A stretch of DNA of 64,000 nt from Olivibacter domesticus (GTDB taxonomy: Bacteria > Bacteroidota > Bacteroidia > Sphingobacteriales > Sphingobacteriaceae): assembly GCF_900109575.1 (NCBI RefSeq), contig NZ_FOAF01000002.1, forward strand, positions 868,001 through 932,000. The letters run 5' to 3'. The position numbers and the translations under genes are program-made. Positions within the stretch are counted from its first letter, which is position 1; every line of letters begins with the position of its first letter. The notes beneath the pieces were generated by a model. That model saw nothing but the letters and a program-made list of their open reading frames with translations, searched no databases and was not told where the DNA came from. This document shows positions 19,799-29,327 of the stretch, one piece after another.

Positions 19799-20424
19799 TA
19801 TTTTGAGCTATCGTATTTATAGTACATAATCAAACCGTAAATGATATGAAGCACGCCGAAGCCGGCTGACCAGAAGAAGAGTCCGTAACCGGGCATCAGA
19901 GCCGCTAAAAGTCCTAAAAGGATTTCAGAAAAACCCAACCACTTAATATCCTTAAAAGTGTAATGGCTACCGGAAACCAAGGCTAATCCATAAAAAATCA
20001 GACAGGCCGGGGCAATAATTCCAAAATATCCCCGATATAAAAGGATAAGTATTAATAGACCACCGGTTATCAACGGAATACCGCCATGCACTAATAAGCC
20101 TTTGCTTGCAGCGTTCCAAATTTGCTGTTTTTTTTGCCTTGCTTTCCTTGTACTTAATATTACTGCTGTACCTATCGAGCACAACAATACCACCAGCGCT
20201 ACCAGGCTAAGTTTAGTGATTACAAACTGATCATTCACATAATGCTCACGATACCCCAAGCCAGCCCCCGTCTGATAGACAATGCGATACCCGAAAAAAG
20301 CACCGATTAATGCATAAATGCCAGCCATTACTCCTGATAAGCCACTTAACGATATAAACTTGGCAGAACGCTCCATTAAACTTCGAATGGAACTTAATTC
20401 TGCTAATGCTTCATTTTCTTTCAT
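19798..20424 (-). CDS. Six-helix membrane protein of the creD operon
   Basis: 208 residues with about six membrane helices (KFISLSGLSGVMAGIYALIGAFFGY; ITKLSLVALVVLLCSIGTAVIL; VHGGIPLITGGLLILILLYRGYFGIIAPACLIFYGLALVSG; FSEILLGLLAALMPGYGLFFWSAGFGVLHIIYGLIMY). I recognise no enzymatic motif. It is the first gene of the unit with the winged-helix regulator and creD, and its stop overlaps the regulator start by one base. Homologous membrane proteins next to such regulators are common in Bacteroidota; a sensor or regulator-sequestering role is possible but is inference. Confidence 0.8.
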   Translation of the reverse strand: MKENEALAELSSIRSLMERSAKFISLSGLSGVMAGIYALIGAFFGYRIVYQTGAGLGYREHYVNDQFVITKLSLVALVVLLCSIGTAVILSTRKARQKKQQIWNAASKGLLVHGGIPLITGGLLILILLYRGYFGIIAPACLIFYGLALVSGSHYTFKDIKWLGFSEILLGLLAALMPGYGLFFWSAGFGVLHIIYGLIMYYKYDSSK

Positions 20425-20429
20425 AAAAA

Positions 20430-20450
20430 GTACTTTGAATTACAAAGTTA
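20430..20450 (-). promoter_or_regulatory. Operator copy 2 upstream of the creD operon
   Basis: GTACTTTG, a 5-base spacer and CAAAGTTA (six of eight arm positions paired) begin 6 bases before the first ATG of the operon. They match the perfect copy at 19472-19492, including the flanking CAAAGTACTTTTTA on the coding strand. The overlap with the leader suggests autorepression. Confidence 0.58.
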
Positions 20451-20514
20451 TAAAATATTCTGAAAATCCAAACGATTTATTTACGATAGAAAATCATTAA
20501 AGCCGAACCACTTC

Positions 20515-20542
20515 TCCCCCTACATCAGATAGCGTAGGGGGA
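20515..20542 (-). terminator. Terminator-like hairpin after the Gfo/Idh/MocA gene
   Basis: The arms TCCCCCTAC/GTAGGGGGA pair over 9 bp with a 10-base loop, 16 bases after the stop of the minus-strand oxidoreductase gene. The stem is G+C-rich but no clear U-tract follows. Confidence 0.5.
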
Positions 20543-20557
20543 TTTAAATGAAAGCAA

Positions 20558-21835
20558 TTAAAAATCGTTAAAATCCCAGTTTCCACGATATGGCCTTGTC
20601 AGCATCGCATTGGCGTAAGGATCGTTAAACAATTCTTTTTTGGGATTCCATTGTAATGGCCGCTGTAATTCATAAGCGATATTTACCGCATTACAAACCG
20701 TTGCAGTACGATGCCCGATTTCGACATCCACAATTGGATGTTTTCTACTTTTAATCGCATCAATCCAATCCTGATAATGATTTTCGCTGTGGTATACTTT
20801 TTTATCGTTCGCTTTAAGGGTGGTTTTAACCAGCGACTCAGGCTTTGAACGAAGGAATTCTCTTGCTACTTCAATCGTACCTTCGGTGCCTATAAACTGT
20901 ATTGCGTTGTTATCTATCCATCTTTTATGATTCACTTGAATACCATTAGCATACTTAAAGTATAGACCTTCTTGTGCAAGCGGTTGTTGTGGAGGCACAA
21001 ACTCAACCGGGCCGGAATCATCCATATCTAGGGCCCACTGAACAATATCAAACATATGCGCTCCCCAATCTGTCACATAGCCTCCACCAAAGCCCTGATA
21101 ATTTCGCCAACCCGCCCAGCTATTATCACCTAATGGAGGGGAAAGTGTAGGATGATACCCTCTATATAAAGAAGGGCCAATCCAGCTGTTCCAATCTAGG
21201 TAATCAGGTGTTGGTAAGGTTGGCAAATCACATGCCCTGACAGGCCCACCTATCGAAACGTTGATCTCTTTAATTTCTCCGATATAGCCATTCCTTATTA
21301 GATTGGCAGCATCTCTAAAAAACTGTTGCGATCGCTGCATACTGCCCGTTTGAAAAACTCGCTTATACTTACGCGTGGCATTAACCATCGCTCTACCTTC
21401 CGCTATCGTTAATGATAGCGGCTTTTCACAATAAATATCCTTCCCGGCTTTTGCGGCATCTACCACCATTTGCGCATGCCAATGATCAGGAGATGCGATC
21501 ACGACGGCATCTATGTCCTTTCTTTCCAACAATTCCCGATACTGTTCATAAGGCGTCACTTCAGTTGCCGCCTTCTTTTTGTTTTCAGCGATTGCAGCAT
21601 GAACGAAATGTTCTAGCTTTCGTTTATCTACATCACTTGCTGCCAACACCATTGTTTCAGGGCACTTGGCGATAGCGCCCAATAAACCGCTATTCTGCTT
21701 CCCTGTACCGATATAACCCAAATTGATCTTATCGCTGGGGGCTAAAAAGCCTTGTCCTCCTAGTACATGCCTTGGTAATATGGTAATACCAACGGCTCCT
21801 ATCAGTGTGTTTTTAATAAAATCTTTTCTTTTCAT
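20558..21835 (-). CDS. Gfo/Idh/MocA-family oxidoreductase, exported type
   Basis: 425 residues. The N-terminus MKRKDFIKNTLIGAVGITILP is a Tat-like signal of the kind seen on secreted Bacteroidota members (a KRKDF variant lacking a strict twin Arg). The Rossmann motif is INLGYIGTGKQNSGLLG, and the family hallmark EKP of the catalytic lysine is in KDIYCEKPLSL. The C-terminal alpha/beta domain includes GGGYVTDWGAHMFDIVQWAL. Such proteins act on sugars, sugar acids or inositols with bound NAD(P). It stands between terminator-like hairpins on both sides and seems monocistronic. The substrate is unknown. Confidence 0.92.
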   Translation of the reverse strand: MKRKDFIKNTLIGAVGITILPRHVLGGQGFLAPSDKINLGYIGTGKQNSGLLGAIAKCPETMVLAASDVDKRKLEHFVHAAIAENKKKAATEVTPYEQYRELLERKDIDAVVIASPDHWHAQMVVDAAKAGKDIYCEKPLSLTIAEGRAMVNATRKYKRVFQTGSMQRSQQFFRDAANLIRNGYIGEIKEINVSIGGPVRACDLPTLPTPDYLDWNSWIGPSLYRGYHPTLSPPLGDNSWAGWRNYQGFGGGYVTDWGAHMFDIVQWALDMDDSGPVEFVPPQQPLAQEGLYFKYANGIQVNHKRWIDNNAIQFIGTEGTIEVAREFLRSKPESLVKTTLKANDKKVYHSENHYQDWIDAIKSRKHPIVDVEIGHRTATVCNAVNIAYELQRPLQWNPKKELFNDPYANAMLTRPYRGNWDFNDF

Positions 21836-21991
21836 TTTGGTTTACTTAAAAATTGTCTAGCTTGTTTTTTGTATTTGACTCTGTAGATGTACAAGATAGC
21901 AAATCATAGATAATCAGACAAAAACTTTGTGCAGACGGTGGGTTTTATTGCAGCTGCATTTTATCTGTTGGGTCTATAGCCGCATATCGGG

Positions 21992-22016
21992 CGAGCGTAA
22001 TAAACCCGCGCGCTCG
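21992..22016 (-). terminator. Terminator-like hairpin after the M1 peptidase gene
   Basis: CGAGCG (21992-21997) and CGCTCG (22011-22016) pair around a 13-base loop, 28 bases downstream of the minus-strand peptidase stop. The stem is short but G+C-rich. Confidence 0.35.
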
Positions 22017-22044
22017 TATTATTCCAGGAAGCGAAAACAGCTAG

Positions 22045-24042
22045 TTAAAAAGACAAGCGATCTGTCATCGTCTGAATATGATCAACCCCATTATTCTGTT
22101 TATCAGCTTTTAAAGCGTTTTGAACCGCCCAATTGAATAACTCCTGATCCTTTTTCTGTGCCGCAATCTGTGCTATTCTGTAATAGGTATATGCAAGGTA
22201 ATCGGTGTTCCTAACCGCACATTTAATAGCTTTCATATAGTAATCAAGTGCTTCAGCAGATTTCTTCTGATTACCTTTCATCCGCCCCAAAATATATAAA
22301 AGAGAGAATTCAACGCCATACCTGTCTGTTTTCGATAAGGTATCGATATATGTGCGTGCTAATTTTTCAGCGGCATCATATTTCTGTTCTATACGAAGTT
22401 TTTCCACGGTTGATATTTTACTCATTGCTATTGCCGCGGGTTTCATCTCCTCATCCCAATGGATCACTTTAAAATATGGATCGGTCTTGACCGAAATCAC
22501 TTTTCGCTGTACTGGAATTTTTATACTGCTGAATGCTTTGCTAATCTCCACTTCTTTTATGGTACTTTCTCCATTTTCATAGGTGATTAGCAGCTCTAGT
22601 GGGAACTTATAGTTGTTGCTTATTTGTGTGATGGTCAGCAATACGTCGTTTTGTCTTTGCTCCCATTCAGTTTTCCATTCTGGAACGCCTGTTTGCTCAA
22701 ACCATTGATTGAAAAACCAATCTAGCTTACCGCCATGAGCCTGACTGATCTCCGATGTAAAGTTTTCCCAGCTGAGGCCAGATTTTTGATACCTAGCCGT
22801 GATCTGATGAAGTGCCTTGTTGAACTTTTGCTTGCCTATTGTTTCTGACAGTAATTCCAACACCAAAAAACCTTTGCTATCAGCAATGATGTGATCATTA
22901 CTACCAGTTAAATACGTTAAGGGTTCGTCATTTCCAGCAGCCGCATTTTTCAAATAACCAAAACCGCACTGATCACGAATATAACCAGGATAACCCTTTT
23001 TACGATAATCGATAGCGCGTCCAGCGTCAAAATGATGGACAACCTGAAGCGATCCATATTGCGCCATTCCTTCCGAAAGCATAGCCTCTCCTTTTTTTCC
23101 CTTTGCCATAACCAGATTTCCCCACCATTGATGAGCGAGCTCATGCCCAAACAAGGCATAATTAAATCTTCCGATTGCACTGCTAGGCATCAGGATTCCA
23201 CCAAGTAAGCTCGCACCACCAATACCTGTCTGTTCAGAAACATGTTCTGGGAATTCTATGATGCTGAAACTGGGAATTTTTAACGGCCCGAACTGTGTGC
23301 TAAGGAAAGAGAGTACCTGCTCTGATTTTATAGATACTTCTTCGTTATAAGGCGTATCGGCTAAGGTGTAGGCATAAAAAGGAACGATTCCTTGATAATG
23401 ATGCATAATATAATTCCCAATATATAAAGAGAAGATGTCTGGCTGTGTATAAGTAAACTTCATCGTTTTACTTCCAGTATTAATCGTCGTTTTTGAAGTA
23501 CTAGCAGCCATTACTGCAGTTAAATCAGAAGCAATAGTGACACTGATAGTTCCTGTACCTCTTGTATATTTTTTACTACCATCTTCAGATAGGGAATTCA
23601 GTTGGGGATACCATGCTGAACCATATCCCCCTGCCATACAAAAGGTGCTGTCTATGAAATATTGAAAGCTGCGGACGGCTCCACGCTCATATTGATAATC
23701 AAATTCCAGTGGGCTTTCGGGGGCTAAGCTTCTGGAGAATTTGAGATGATAAACAACATCACCAGACGTATTATGGGAAGTATCTGTTTTGCTTATCTTA
23801 ACATCAGTGTTCAGTAACCTGATCACGGGGGCTGTACTTCCTTTACTGATAACAATATCTACCGAATCTGCGGAATAAGGAGCTGTTAGAAAAGACAACG
23901 TACCCTTAACTGCAAAAAGGTGTTTTGCTAAATCCACGTTTACCTTCATTTGATACTGAAGATTTTTTTGCGCGTATCCTATATTGCTAAATACTAAAAA
24001 GCAACATAAGAGGATATTTCTATTGCTGGTTTTGTACCTCAT
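22045..24042 (-). CDS. M1-like (gluzincin) zinc metallopeptidase
   Basis: 665 residues with a signal peptide (about 1-24, ending IGYAQ). An N-terminal beta-domain is followed by the gluzincin catalytic site HELAHQWWG at residues 300-308 and the third zinc ligand Glu324 in MLSEGMAQY. The spacing from the second His is one residue longer than the usual 18. The GxMEN exopeptidase motif of classical aminopeptidases is not visible; TGIGGASLLGG occupies its place, so exopeptidase specificity is doubtful. The C-terminal 120 residues (AAEKLARTYIDTL onward) look like TPR helices. The AraC gene ends 50 bp upstream on the same strand and may be co-transcribed. Confidence 0.88.
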   Translation of the reverse strand: MRYKTSNRNILLCCFLVFSNIGYAQKNLQYQMKVNVDLAKHLFAVKGTLSFLTAPYSADSVDIVISKGSTAPVIRLLNTDVKISKTDTSHNTSGDVVYHLKFSRSLAPESPLEFDYQYERGAVRSFQYFIDSTFCMAGGYGSAWYPQLNSLSEDGSKKYTRGTGTISVTIASDLTAVMAASTSKTTINTGSKTMKFTYTQPDIFSLYIGNYIMHHYQGIVPFYAYTLADTPYNEEVSIKSEQVLSFLSTQFGPLKIPSFSIIEFPEHVSEQTGIGGASLLGGILMPSSAIGRFNYALFGHELAHQWWGNLVMAKGKKGEAMLSEGMAQYGSLQVVHHFDAGRAIDYRKKGYPGYIRDQCGFGYLKNAAAGNDEPLTYLTGSNDHIIADSKGFLVLELLSETIGKQKFNKALHQITARYQKSGLSWENFTSEISQAHGGKLDWFFNQWFEQTGVPEWKTEWEQRQNDVLLTITQISNNYKFPLELLITYENGESTIKEVEISKAFSSIKIPVQRKVISVKTDPYFKVIHWDEEMKPAAIAMSKISTVEKLRIEQKYDAAEKLARTYIDTLSKTDRYGVEFSLLYILGRMKGNQKKSAEALDYYMKAIKCAVRNTDYLAYTYYRIAQIAAQKKDQELFNWAVQNALKADKQNNGVDHIQTMTDRLSF

Positions 24043-24091
24043 ACTTTTTGTACAAAGGAAGGAATATGGCTAATAGAAAAATTGTATCAGA

Positions 24092-24889
24092 TTAACTTTT
24101 TAAAATAGATCGGAACTTATGGGGAGAGGTTGGATAATAGAGACGGAAAGATTTGATGAAATGTGCCGTATCAGAGAACCCGACTGAATAGGCAATTTCA
24201 GAAATAGAAAGCTTTGTACAGAACAGCAGCTCTATCGATTTTTTCACCCGCAACCTTAACTTGTATTCTCCAAGAGTAAGGCCTTCACGCACTCGAAATG
24301 CCCTTGCCAGATAAATGGGATGCACAAAGACCCGCTCAGAAATAGCGTTTAGTGTATGTTGGGTTTCCAGTTCCGTTTCAAGGATCTTCTTAACCTTTGG
24401 AATCCATAATAACCGTGAAGGAATGGTGTAATGCTGGTTTTCTGCCAACCAATTGAAAATGTATTCTTCAGATAATTCAACATTAAGATCTTTGCTAAGA
24501 AAGTAAAGCAGCTTATAAAGATATGTAAAAGCTCCTGCTTTGTAAGTAGTTGCTCTTTCAGGTAATACCTGTTTGATCCCATAAGCATTCAATGAATCAT
24601 TCTTAAACTCAACGTTCATACAACTGCCCCCAGTTTCGGGGAAGATATTAGCATGCGTGTACCCGGAAGGACGGAGAATCACTTCTCCAGGATTCAGGAT
24701 GCCGTCACTACGTTTATTAATTTCTTGATACCTCCCCTTAATCAACAGGCTGAGGTAAGCATTTTCATGATAATGTTCGTGGATCTGCTCAAAAGATGCA
24801 TAATGCGTAATATTCAATTTGAACAATGGATGTTCATTGTATTTTTTCTCTATGCCGAAATAGTTTCCAGAAGACAGTAAAATGGCCAT
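24092..24889 (-). CDS. AraC-family transcriptional regulator (cupin type)
   Basis: 265 residues. The N-terminal 100 residues are a cupin sensing domain (HEHYHENAYLSLLIKGRYQE, then GEVILRPSGYTHANIF). The C-terminal 100 residues are the double helix-turn-helix (LNAISERVFVHPIYLARAFR, and LSISEIAYSVGFSDTAHFIKSF). The His-rich first cupin motif is intact, so a metal-dependent or sugar-type ligand is possible. The M1 peptidase gene begins 50 bp downstream on the same strand; the regulated target is probably within this pair. Confidence 0.9.
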   Translation of the reverse strand: MAILLSSGNYFGIEKKYNEHPLFKLNITHYASFEQIHEHYHENAYLSLLIKGRYQEINKRSDGILNPGEVILRPSGYTHANIFPETGGSCMNVEFKNDSLNAYGIKQVLPERATTYKAGAFTYLYKLLYFLSKDLNVELSEEYIFNWLAENQHYTIPSRLLWIPKVKKILETELETQHTLNAISERVFVHPIYLARAFRVREGLTLGEYKLRLRVKKSIELLFCTKLSISEIAYSVGFSDTAHFIKSFRLYYPTSPHKFRSILKS

Positions 24890-25061
24890 ATTTAAAATAT
24901 CGGATTAAATATATGGATTTTTGTACCAGCTATAGGAGTTACTTTAATCATTGCCAGACTAGCGGTAAGTTATAAATCAGTCGTTGCAACACGTAAACCT
25001 ATAAAGTCTCCACAATCGGAATAAGCAAGAAGTAAGGTTAACCATTCTTTTACCTATCGTT

Positions 25062-26411
25062 TTAACCATATAAATTCTTATTTATAAACTCATTACGAAA
25101 TTTCCCATTTGGATCATACTTTAAAAGAAGTTTTTTGAAATCTGGCAGTTTCTCAATGCGCGATTGTAGTACAGTTGGCGACATCATAAAAACTTTTGCC
25201 CAGTGCGGCCGGGGTTTGAATTTCGTTAAGGCTTCCTCAATTAATGGAATGATAGCATTTACCTCTTCGATCTCCTGTTTCCAGGTAAAATGAAAAGCAA
25301 CACAATCTTTTTTATAACATGGACTCATCCAAAGATCATCACCTTTTACCGTTCTAATCTCGGTAATAAACAAGTGTGGTGTGATTTTCTCATGAAGCTT
25401 TTCAATAACCATCATTGCCTCATAAGCATGTTCGATTCCAACAAAATACTCAGACTGAAGTTCCTTTCCCGTGCTAGGCTTAAACCCCATCTTAAAATGC
25501 GGCATCCGTTCATACCAGGGTCCGGGAATCCCCATTTGATCTGTTACCGTTTCAGCCGATTGTGCTATTACCGGATGCACATTTTCGGTTGCCGCTTTAG
25601 CCCCATAGAAATCTGGTAGAATCGTTGCTTTTACCTTATTTTCCGCACGTTCTTTCAACCATACCTCACTAACATTTTTGTCGGCCCAATTTGTAAAGAG
25701 ACTGACGCTATATCCGCTGGATAAGATTGCGAGCATATTCTTTTCCAATGCATGCATGGGCAGGTTCATGTAAATTACCTGTGTCATCTCAAAGGTCGGT
25801 AGCAAGTCAAGTGTCAGTTTAGTAACAACACCTAAACTTCCGAGGCCAACCACAGCGCCGTAGAATTCATCGGGATTATCTTTTCTTGTCAGTTGAATCT
25901 GTTCTCCATCAGCATTGATAAATTCAATGCCCGAAACGGCAGTAGCCAAATTACCAACAGCTACACCCGAACCATGTGTGGCCGTTGCAACCGCTCCCGC
26001 AATAGTGATATGTGGCAAAGAAGCTAAGTTTTGAAGCGCATATCCATGCTGATGTAGATACGGTGCAAGTTCTCCATATCGGATACCTCCTTCAACAGTT
26101 ACTGTATGATTGGATTCATCAAGAGATATTACCTTGTTTAAGTGCTCCAATGAAATTTGATTATCATCACTATCGGCTATTCTGTTAAAAGAATGCTTCG
26201 AGCCTAATACCCGAAGCTTCTTACATTTTTTTACGATGTCTTTAACTTCGTCAATATTTTCAGGGTAATAGACATTGTCTGTACTATATTCAATGTTTCC
26301 TGCCCAATTCTTCAATCGTGTTTCTTGTGGAGACAAACACCCTGAAATAGGAGCAACGGCCGCGCCAGCGATCAAAACTGATGACATCTTTAAAAAAACT
26401 CTTTTTTCCAT
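25062..26411 (-). CDS. FAD-dependent sugar/alditol oxidase of the VAO family (lactone-oxidase-like)
   Basis: 449 residues. The N-terminus ends in a lipobox (ISGC, Cys25), indicating an exported lipoprotein. The FAD-binding domain has VLGSKHSFNRIAD; its His is at the position that covalently holds FAD in alditol oxidase AldO. It is followed by SLPHITIAGAVATATHGSG, the signature shared by alditol, xylitol and aldonolactone oxidases. The C-terminal half matches the D-arabinono-1,4-lactone oxidase domain, ending GKFRNEF. The probable reaction is O2-dependent oxidation of a sugar alcohol, aldose or aldonolactone with release of hydrogen peroxide. It is the last gene of an operon with an SDR and an IlvD/Edd dehydratase, which supports sugar-acid metabolism. 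Confidence 0.87.
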   Translation of the reverse strand: MEKRVFLKMSSVLIAGAAVAPISGCLSPQETRLKNWAGNIEYSTDNVYYPENIDEVKDIVKKCKKLRVLGSKHSFNRIADSDDNQISLEHLNKVISLDESNHTVTVEGGIRYGELAPYLHQHGYALQNLASLPHITIAGAVATATHGSGVAVGNLATAVSGIEFINADGEQIQLTRKDNPDEFYGAVVGLGSLGVVTKLTLDLLPTFEMTQVIYMNLPMHALEKNMLAILSSGYSVSLFTNWADKNVSEVWLKERAENKVKATILPDFYGAKAATENVHPVIAQSAETVTDQMGIPGPWYERMPHFKMGFKPSTGKELQSEYFVGIEHAYEAMMVIEKLHEKITPHLFITEIRTVKGDDLWMSPCYKKDCVAFHFTWKQEIEEVNAIIPLIEEALTKFKPRPHWAKVFMMSPTVLQSRIEKLPDFKKLLLKYDPNGKFRNEFINKNLYG

Positions 26412-26497
26412 CTCTTTATTTTTTGTTTTTTAATAACAATGAAACGATCATGAACCTAAAGTGATTTTTATCCATCGTGGTAAATTGTGTAGATTTT

Positions 26498-27265
26498 TCA
26501 CCCTTTAGGAGGGGGACTTATTGCCGTCCATCCGCCGTCAATGATCAGACTTTGCCCAGTAATATGTTTCGCTTTATCAGACACCAGAAACAGCGCCGCA
26601 TTTGCAATATCAATTGTATAAGCAGGTCTACCCATTGGTGTTATTTCAGACCATTGTGCTCGATAATTTGGGTCATCTGTTGTGCGCTCCGTGAGTGTAG
26701 CGCCCGGTACAATTGTATTAACATTTATATGGAATGGGGAGAGTTCCAGCACCAAGCTTTTTGCAAGCATTTCCAGTGCTGCTTTCGACATACCGTAAGC
26801 CGCTAAATCTTTATGCGCTTGATGTCCGGTTACAGAAGAAGTAAATAAGATTGAACCGCCAGATTTTTGTTTTTTCATTTGATTGGCCGCCGCCTGCGCA
26901 AGAAAAAATGTGCCTGCAAGATTCACCTTCAATACACTCATTAACGAAGATGCAGGATAAGTAAAAAAATCACCAAATAGTGTAATTCCTGCATTTGCTA
27001 TCACAATATCAACACTACCACATTGATTTACTGCGGTTGTAATCATATTTTGAATCAGACTAAGATTGCTGGAATCACCTGGATATGCATAACAATCGCC
27101 CTCCTCTTTTCGGATACGCAAAGCAGCTTCCTTTGCCAATTCTTCATCAATATCATTTAAAAAAACGGTGGCACCTTCCGCCGCCAATTGTTTACAAATT
27201 TCAAAACCTATTCCCTGTCCGGCCCCCGTAACGATGGCTGTTTTATCTGTAAATTCTTGTCTCAT
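26498..27265 (-). CDS. SDR-family dehydrogenase of the sugar-oxidation operon
   Basis: 255 residues, classical SDR size. It has AIVTGAGQGIGFE for NAD(P) binding, IANAGI in place of NNAG, a catalytic Ser in FTSSVTG and YGMSK with the Tyr/Lys pair. The end TGQSLIIDGGW is typical of glucose-1-dehydrogenase-like and 3-oxoacyl-reductase-like SDRs. The dehydratase stop is only 30 bp upstream and the FAD oxidase starts 86 bp downstream, so the three are probably one transcript. In L-fucose and L-rhamnose oxidation an SDR oxidises the 2-keto-3-deoxy acid made by the dehydratase; the same role here is inference. Confidence 0.92.
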   Translation of the reverse strand: MRQEFTDKTAIVTGAGQGIGFEICKQLAAEGATVFLNDIDEELAKEAALRIRKEEGDCYAYPGDSSNLSLIQNMITTAVNQCGSVDIVIANAGITLFGDFFTYPASSLMSVLKVNLAGTFFLAQAAANQMKKQKSGGSILFTSSVTGHQAHKDLAAYGMSKAALEMLAKSLVLELSPFHINVNTIVPGATLTERTTDDPNYRAQWSEITPMGRPAYTIDIANAALFLVSDKAKHITGQSLIIDGGWTAISPPPKG

Positions 27266-27295
27266 ATAAACATTTAAACTTGATTAGCACTGTCG

Positions 27296-29008
27296 TTAAT
27301 GTGAATCACGGGAAACCTCACTTCCAGAACCACCCTTTAGAAAGTCAAAATCAGCGCCAAGATGAGCCTGCTCTACATGCTCAACAAACAGGCGTACATA
27401 TCCCCTTGAAAAAGGATTTGGAATGGCGGCTAAAGCCGTCCGACGCCTTGCTATTTCTTCCTTTTCTACCAAAAGATTAAGTTGACGTTTTGCCACATCT
27501 AATTGGATCAGATCACCATCCTGTACTATCGCAATCACCCCATTATCAGCTGTTTCAGGAGAAACATGCAAAATGACCGTACCAAAACCCGTTCCGCTCA
27601 TTCTACCGTCAGAAATTCTCACCATATCTGTTATGCCTTTTTCAAGTAGTTTTTTCGGCAGGCCCATGTTACCAACCTCCGGCATACCGGGATAACCCTT
27701 TGGTCCGACATTTTTTAAGACCAGCACGCTATTTTCATCCACTGGAAGTTCCGGATCGTCAATACGTAATTTATAATCTTCGATATTTTCGAAGACGATT
27801 GCTCTACCCGTGTGTTGCATCAGATAGGGGTCGGCAGCAGATGGTTTAATAATCGCCCCAAACTCACAGAGGTTTCCTTTTAAAACAGCGATACCAGAAT
27901 GCTTTTTAAAGGGATTTTCAACAGAAGAAACGACAGATTTATTTAAGGTTTTTGCATAAATTAAATTCTCTTCAATTGTTTTACCATTCGATGTAATACA
28001 ATCTACATGAAGGATTTTTTTTATCTCTTTCATGACAGCGGGCAACCCACCGGCATAATAAAGGTCTTCCATAAAATATTCACCTGAAGGTTGCAGATTC
28101 GCTATTAATGGTATGTTATCAGAAAGATGATCGAAGTCCTCCATACATAAAGGAATCCCAACCCTACCTGCAATTGCCAGAAGATGGATAACAAAATTGG
28201 TTGAACCTCCTATGGCAGCATTTACTTTAATGGCGTTTTCAAAAGCTTGTCTGGTAAGTATCGTTGAAGGCTTCAGGTCTTCCTTTACCATTTCTACAAT
28301 GCGTCTACCCGTTAGCTGTGCAAGCACTTTCCTATTGGAATCTGCCGCTGGTATTGCCGCATTTCCCGGCAGGGAAAGTCCTAGTGCCTCCACCATACAG
28401 GCCATAGAAGAAGCCGTTCCCATGACGGCGCAATGGCCACGGCTACGGCACATCCCCGCCTCTGCCAAGTTCAATTCTTCTTCCGTCATTATTCCCGAAC
28501 GGACGCTTTCTGAAAATCGCCATATATCGCTCGTGCCGATATTTCTCCCCTCATACTTGCCTGTTAACATCGCACCACCGGAAACAACGATAGATGGTAT
28601 ATCTACGCTGCAAGCCCCCATCACCAGCGCTGGAGTAGTTTTATCACATCCACACATCAGTACCACCCCGTCTAAAGGATTGGCGCGGATGGATTCTTCA
28701 ACATCCATACTTACTAAATTCCGATAAAGCATGGCGGTAGGCTTAATAAGTGTTTCTCCCAAAGACATTACCGGAAATTCAAGCGGTAAACCACCGCTTT
28801 CGATTATACCCCTTTTTACTGATTCTGCTAATTCTCTAAAGTGCGCATTACACGGAGTAAGCTCCGACCATGTATTGCAAATACCGATAACAGGCTTACC
28901 TAGAAATTCATCATTGGGAATGCCTTGGTTTTTCATCCAGGCTCGGTAGATAAATCCATCTTTACCCTTTTTCCCAAACCATTCCTGGCTCCGAAGTTTT
29001 TTTTTCAT
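27296..29008 (-). CDS. IlvD/Edd-family dehydratase, sugar-acid (pentonate/hexonate) type
   Basis: 570 residues. Cysteines at 53, 121 and 193 (TPCNAH, MCGCDKTTPA, RGHCAVMG) have nearly the spacing of the [2Fe-2S] ligands in L-arabinonate dehydratase. CDKT carries the Mg-binding residues and GRMSGTGFG is the C-terminal active-site loop. The protein is closer to the sugar-acid branch than to biosynthetic IlvD: no ilv genes are adjacent, and an SDR and a sugar oxidase follow in the operon. The expected reaction converts an aldonate to a 2-keto-3-deoxyaldonate in the cytoplasm. The first gene of the operon, it has a 319-bp upstream region. Confidence 0.92.
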   Translation of the reverse strand: MKKKLRSQEWFGKKGKDGFIYRAWMKNQGIPNDEFLGKPVIGICNTWSELTPCNAHFRELAESVKRGIIESGGLPLEFPVMSLGETLIKPTAMLYRNLVSMDVEESIRANPLDGVVLMCGCDKTTPALVMGACSVDIPSIVVSGGAMLTGKYEGRNIGTSDIWRFSESVRSGIMTEEELNLAEAGMCRSRGHCAVMGTASSMACMVEALGLSLPGNAAIPAADSNRKVLAQLTGRRIVEMVKEDLKPSTILTRQAFENAIKVNAAIGGSTNFVIHLLAIAGRVGIPLCMEDFDHLSDNIPLIANLQPSGEYFMEDLYYAGGLPAVMKEIKKILHVDCITSNGKTIEENLIYAKTLNKSVVSSVENPFKKHSGIAVLKGNLCEFGAIIKPSAADPYLMQHTGRAIVFENIEDYKLRIDDPELPVDENSVLVLKNVGPKGYPGMPEVGNMGLPKKLLEKGITDMVRISDGRMSGTGFGTVILHVSPETADNGVIAIVQDGDLIQLDVAKRQLNLLVEKEEIARRRTALAAIPNPFSRGYVRLFVEHVEQAHLGADFDFLKGGSGSEVSRDSH

Positions 29009-29327
29009 CCGTAATAATTATTTGTTAAGGCTTCACTTGCCATTGAATCATCATTTTAGGTATTGGAAAACGCTTCCTATGGTATCAGAGAAGAAAGCAG
29101 CCTGCTCTCCTTTCATAAGACCGTATCCAAAAATAGAGAATACTTTCTTTTATCCACAATTCTTTATGCAAATCAATCATTTATGCCATGCGCTAAGGTT
29201 AAAAAAGTGCAATCGCTGAAGACTAAAAGTATAGTGAGAAGTCCTATAACAAAAAAGCGGATAGATTGCCTTAATATCAAGACAACCCATCCACCTATTC
29301 AGTTTAATGCGTAATTAGTTTAGAAAA
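29009..29327. other. Intergenic region upstream of the dehydratase operon
   Basis: 319 bp between the dehydratase start and the preceding SDR stop, both on the minus strand. It should hold the dehydratase promoter, but I see no convincing -33/-7 pair, hairpin or conserved protein segment. The frame open at 29063-29314 has no recognisable motif. Confidence 0.4.

Noticed and set aside
28197-28727. A 176-codon open frame antisense to the IlvD/Edd dehydratase.
   Set aside because: It lies entirely opposite a highly conserved enzyme and has no domain signature; long antisense frames are common in such genes.
29063-29314. An 83-codon frame in the gap upstream of the dehydratase.
   Set aside because: Low-complexity, basic composition without any motif, and it ends without a link to a neighbouring gene.
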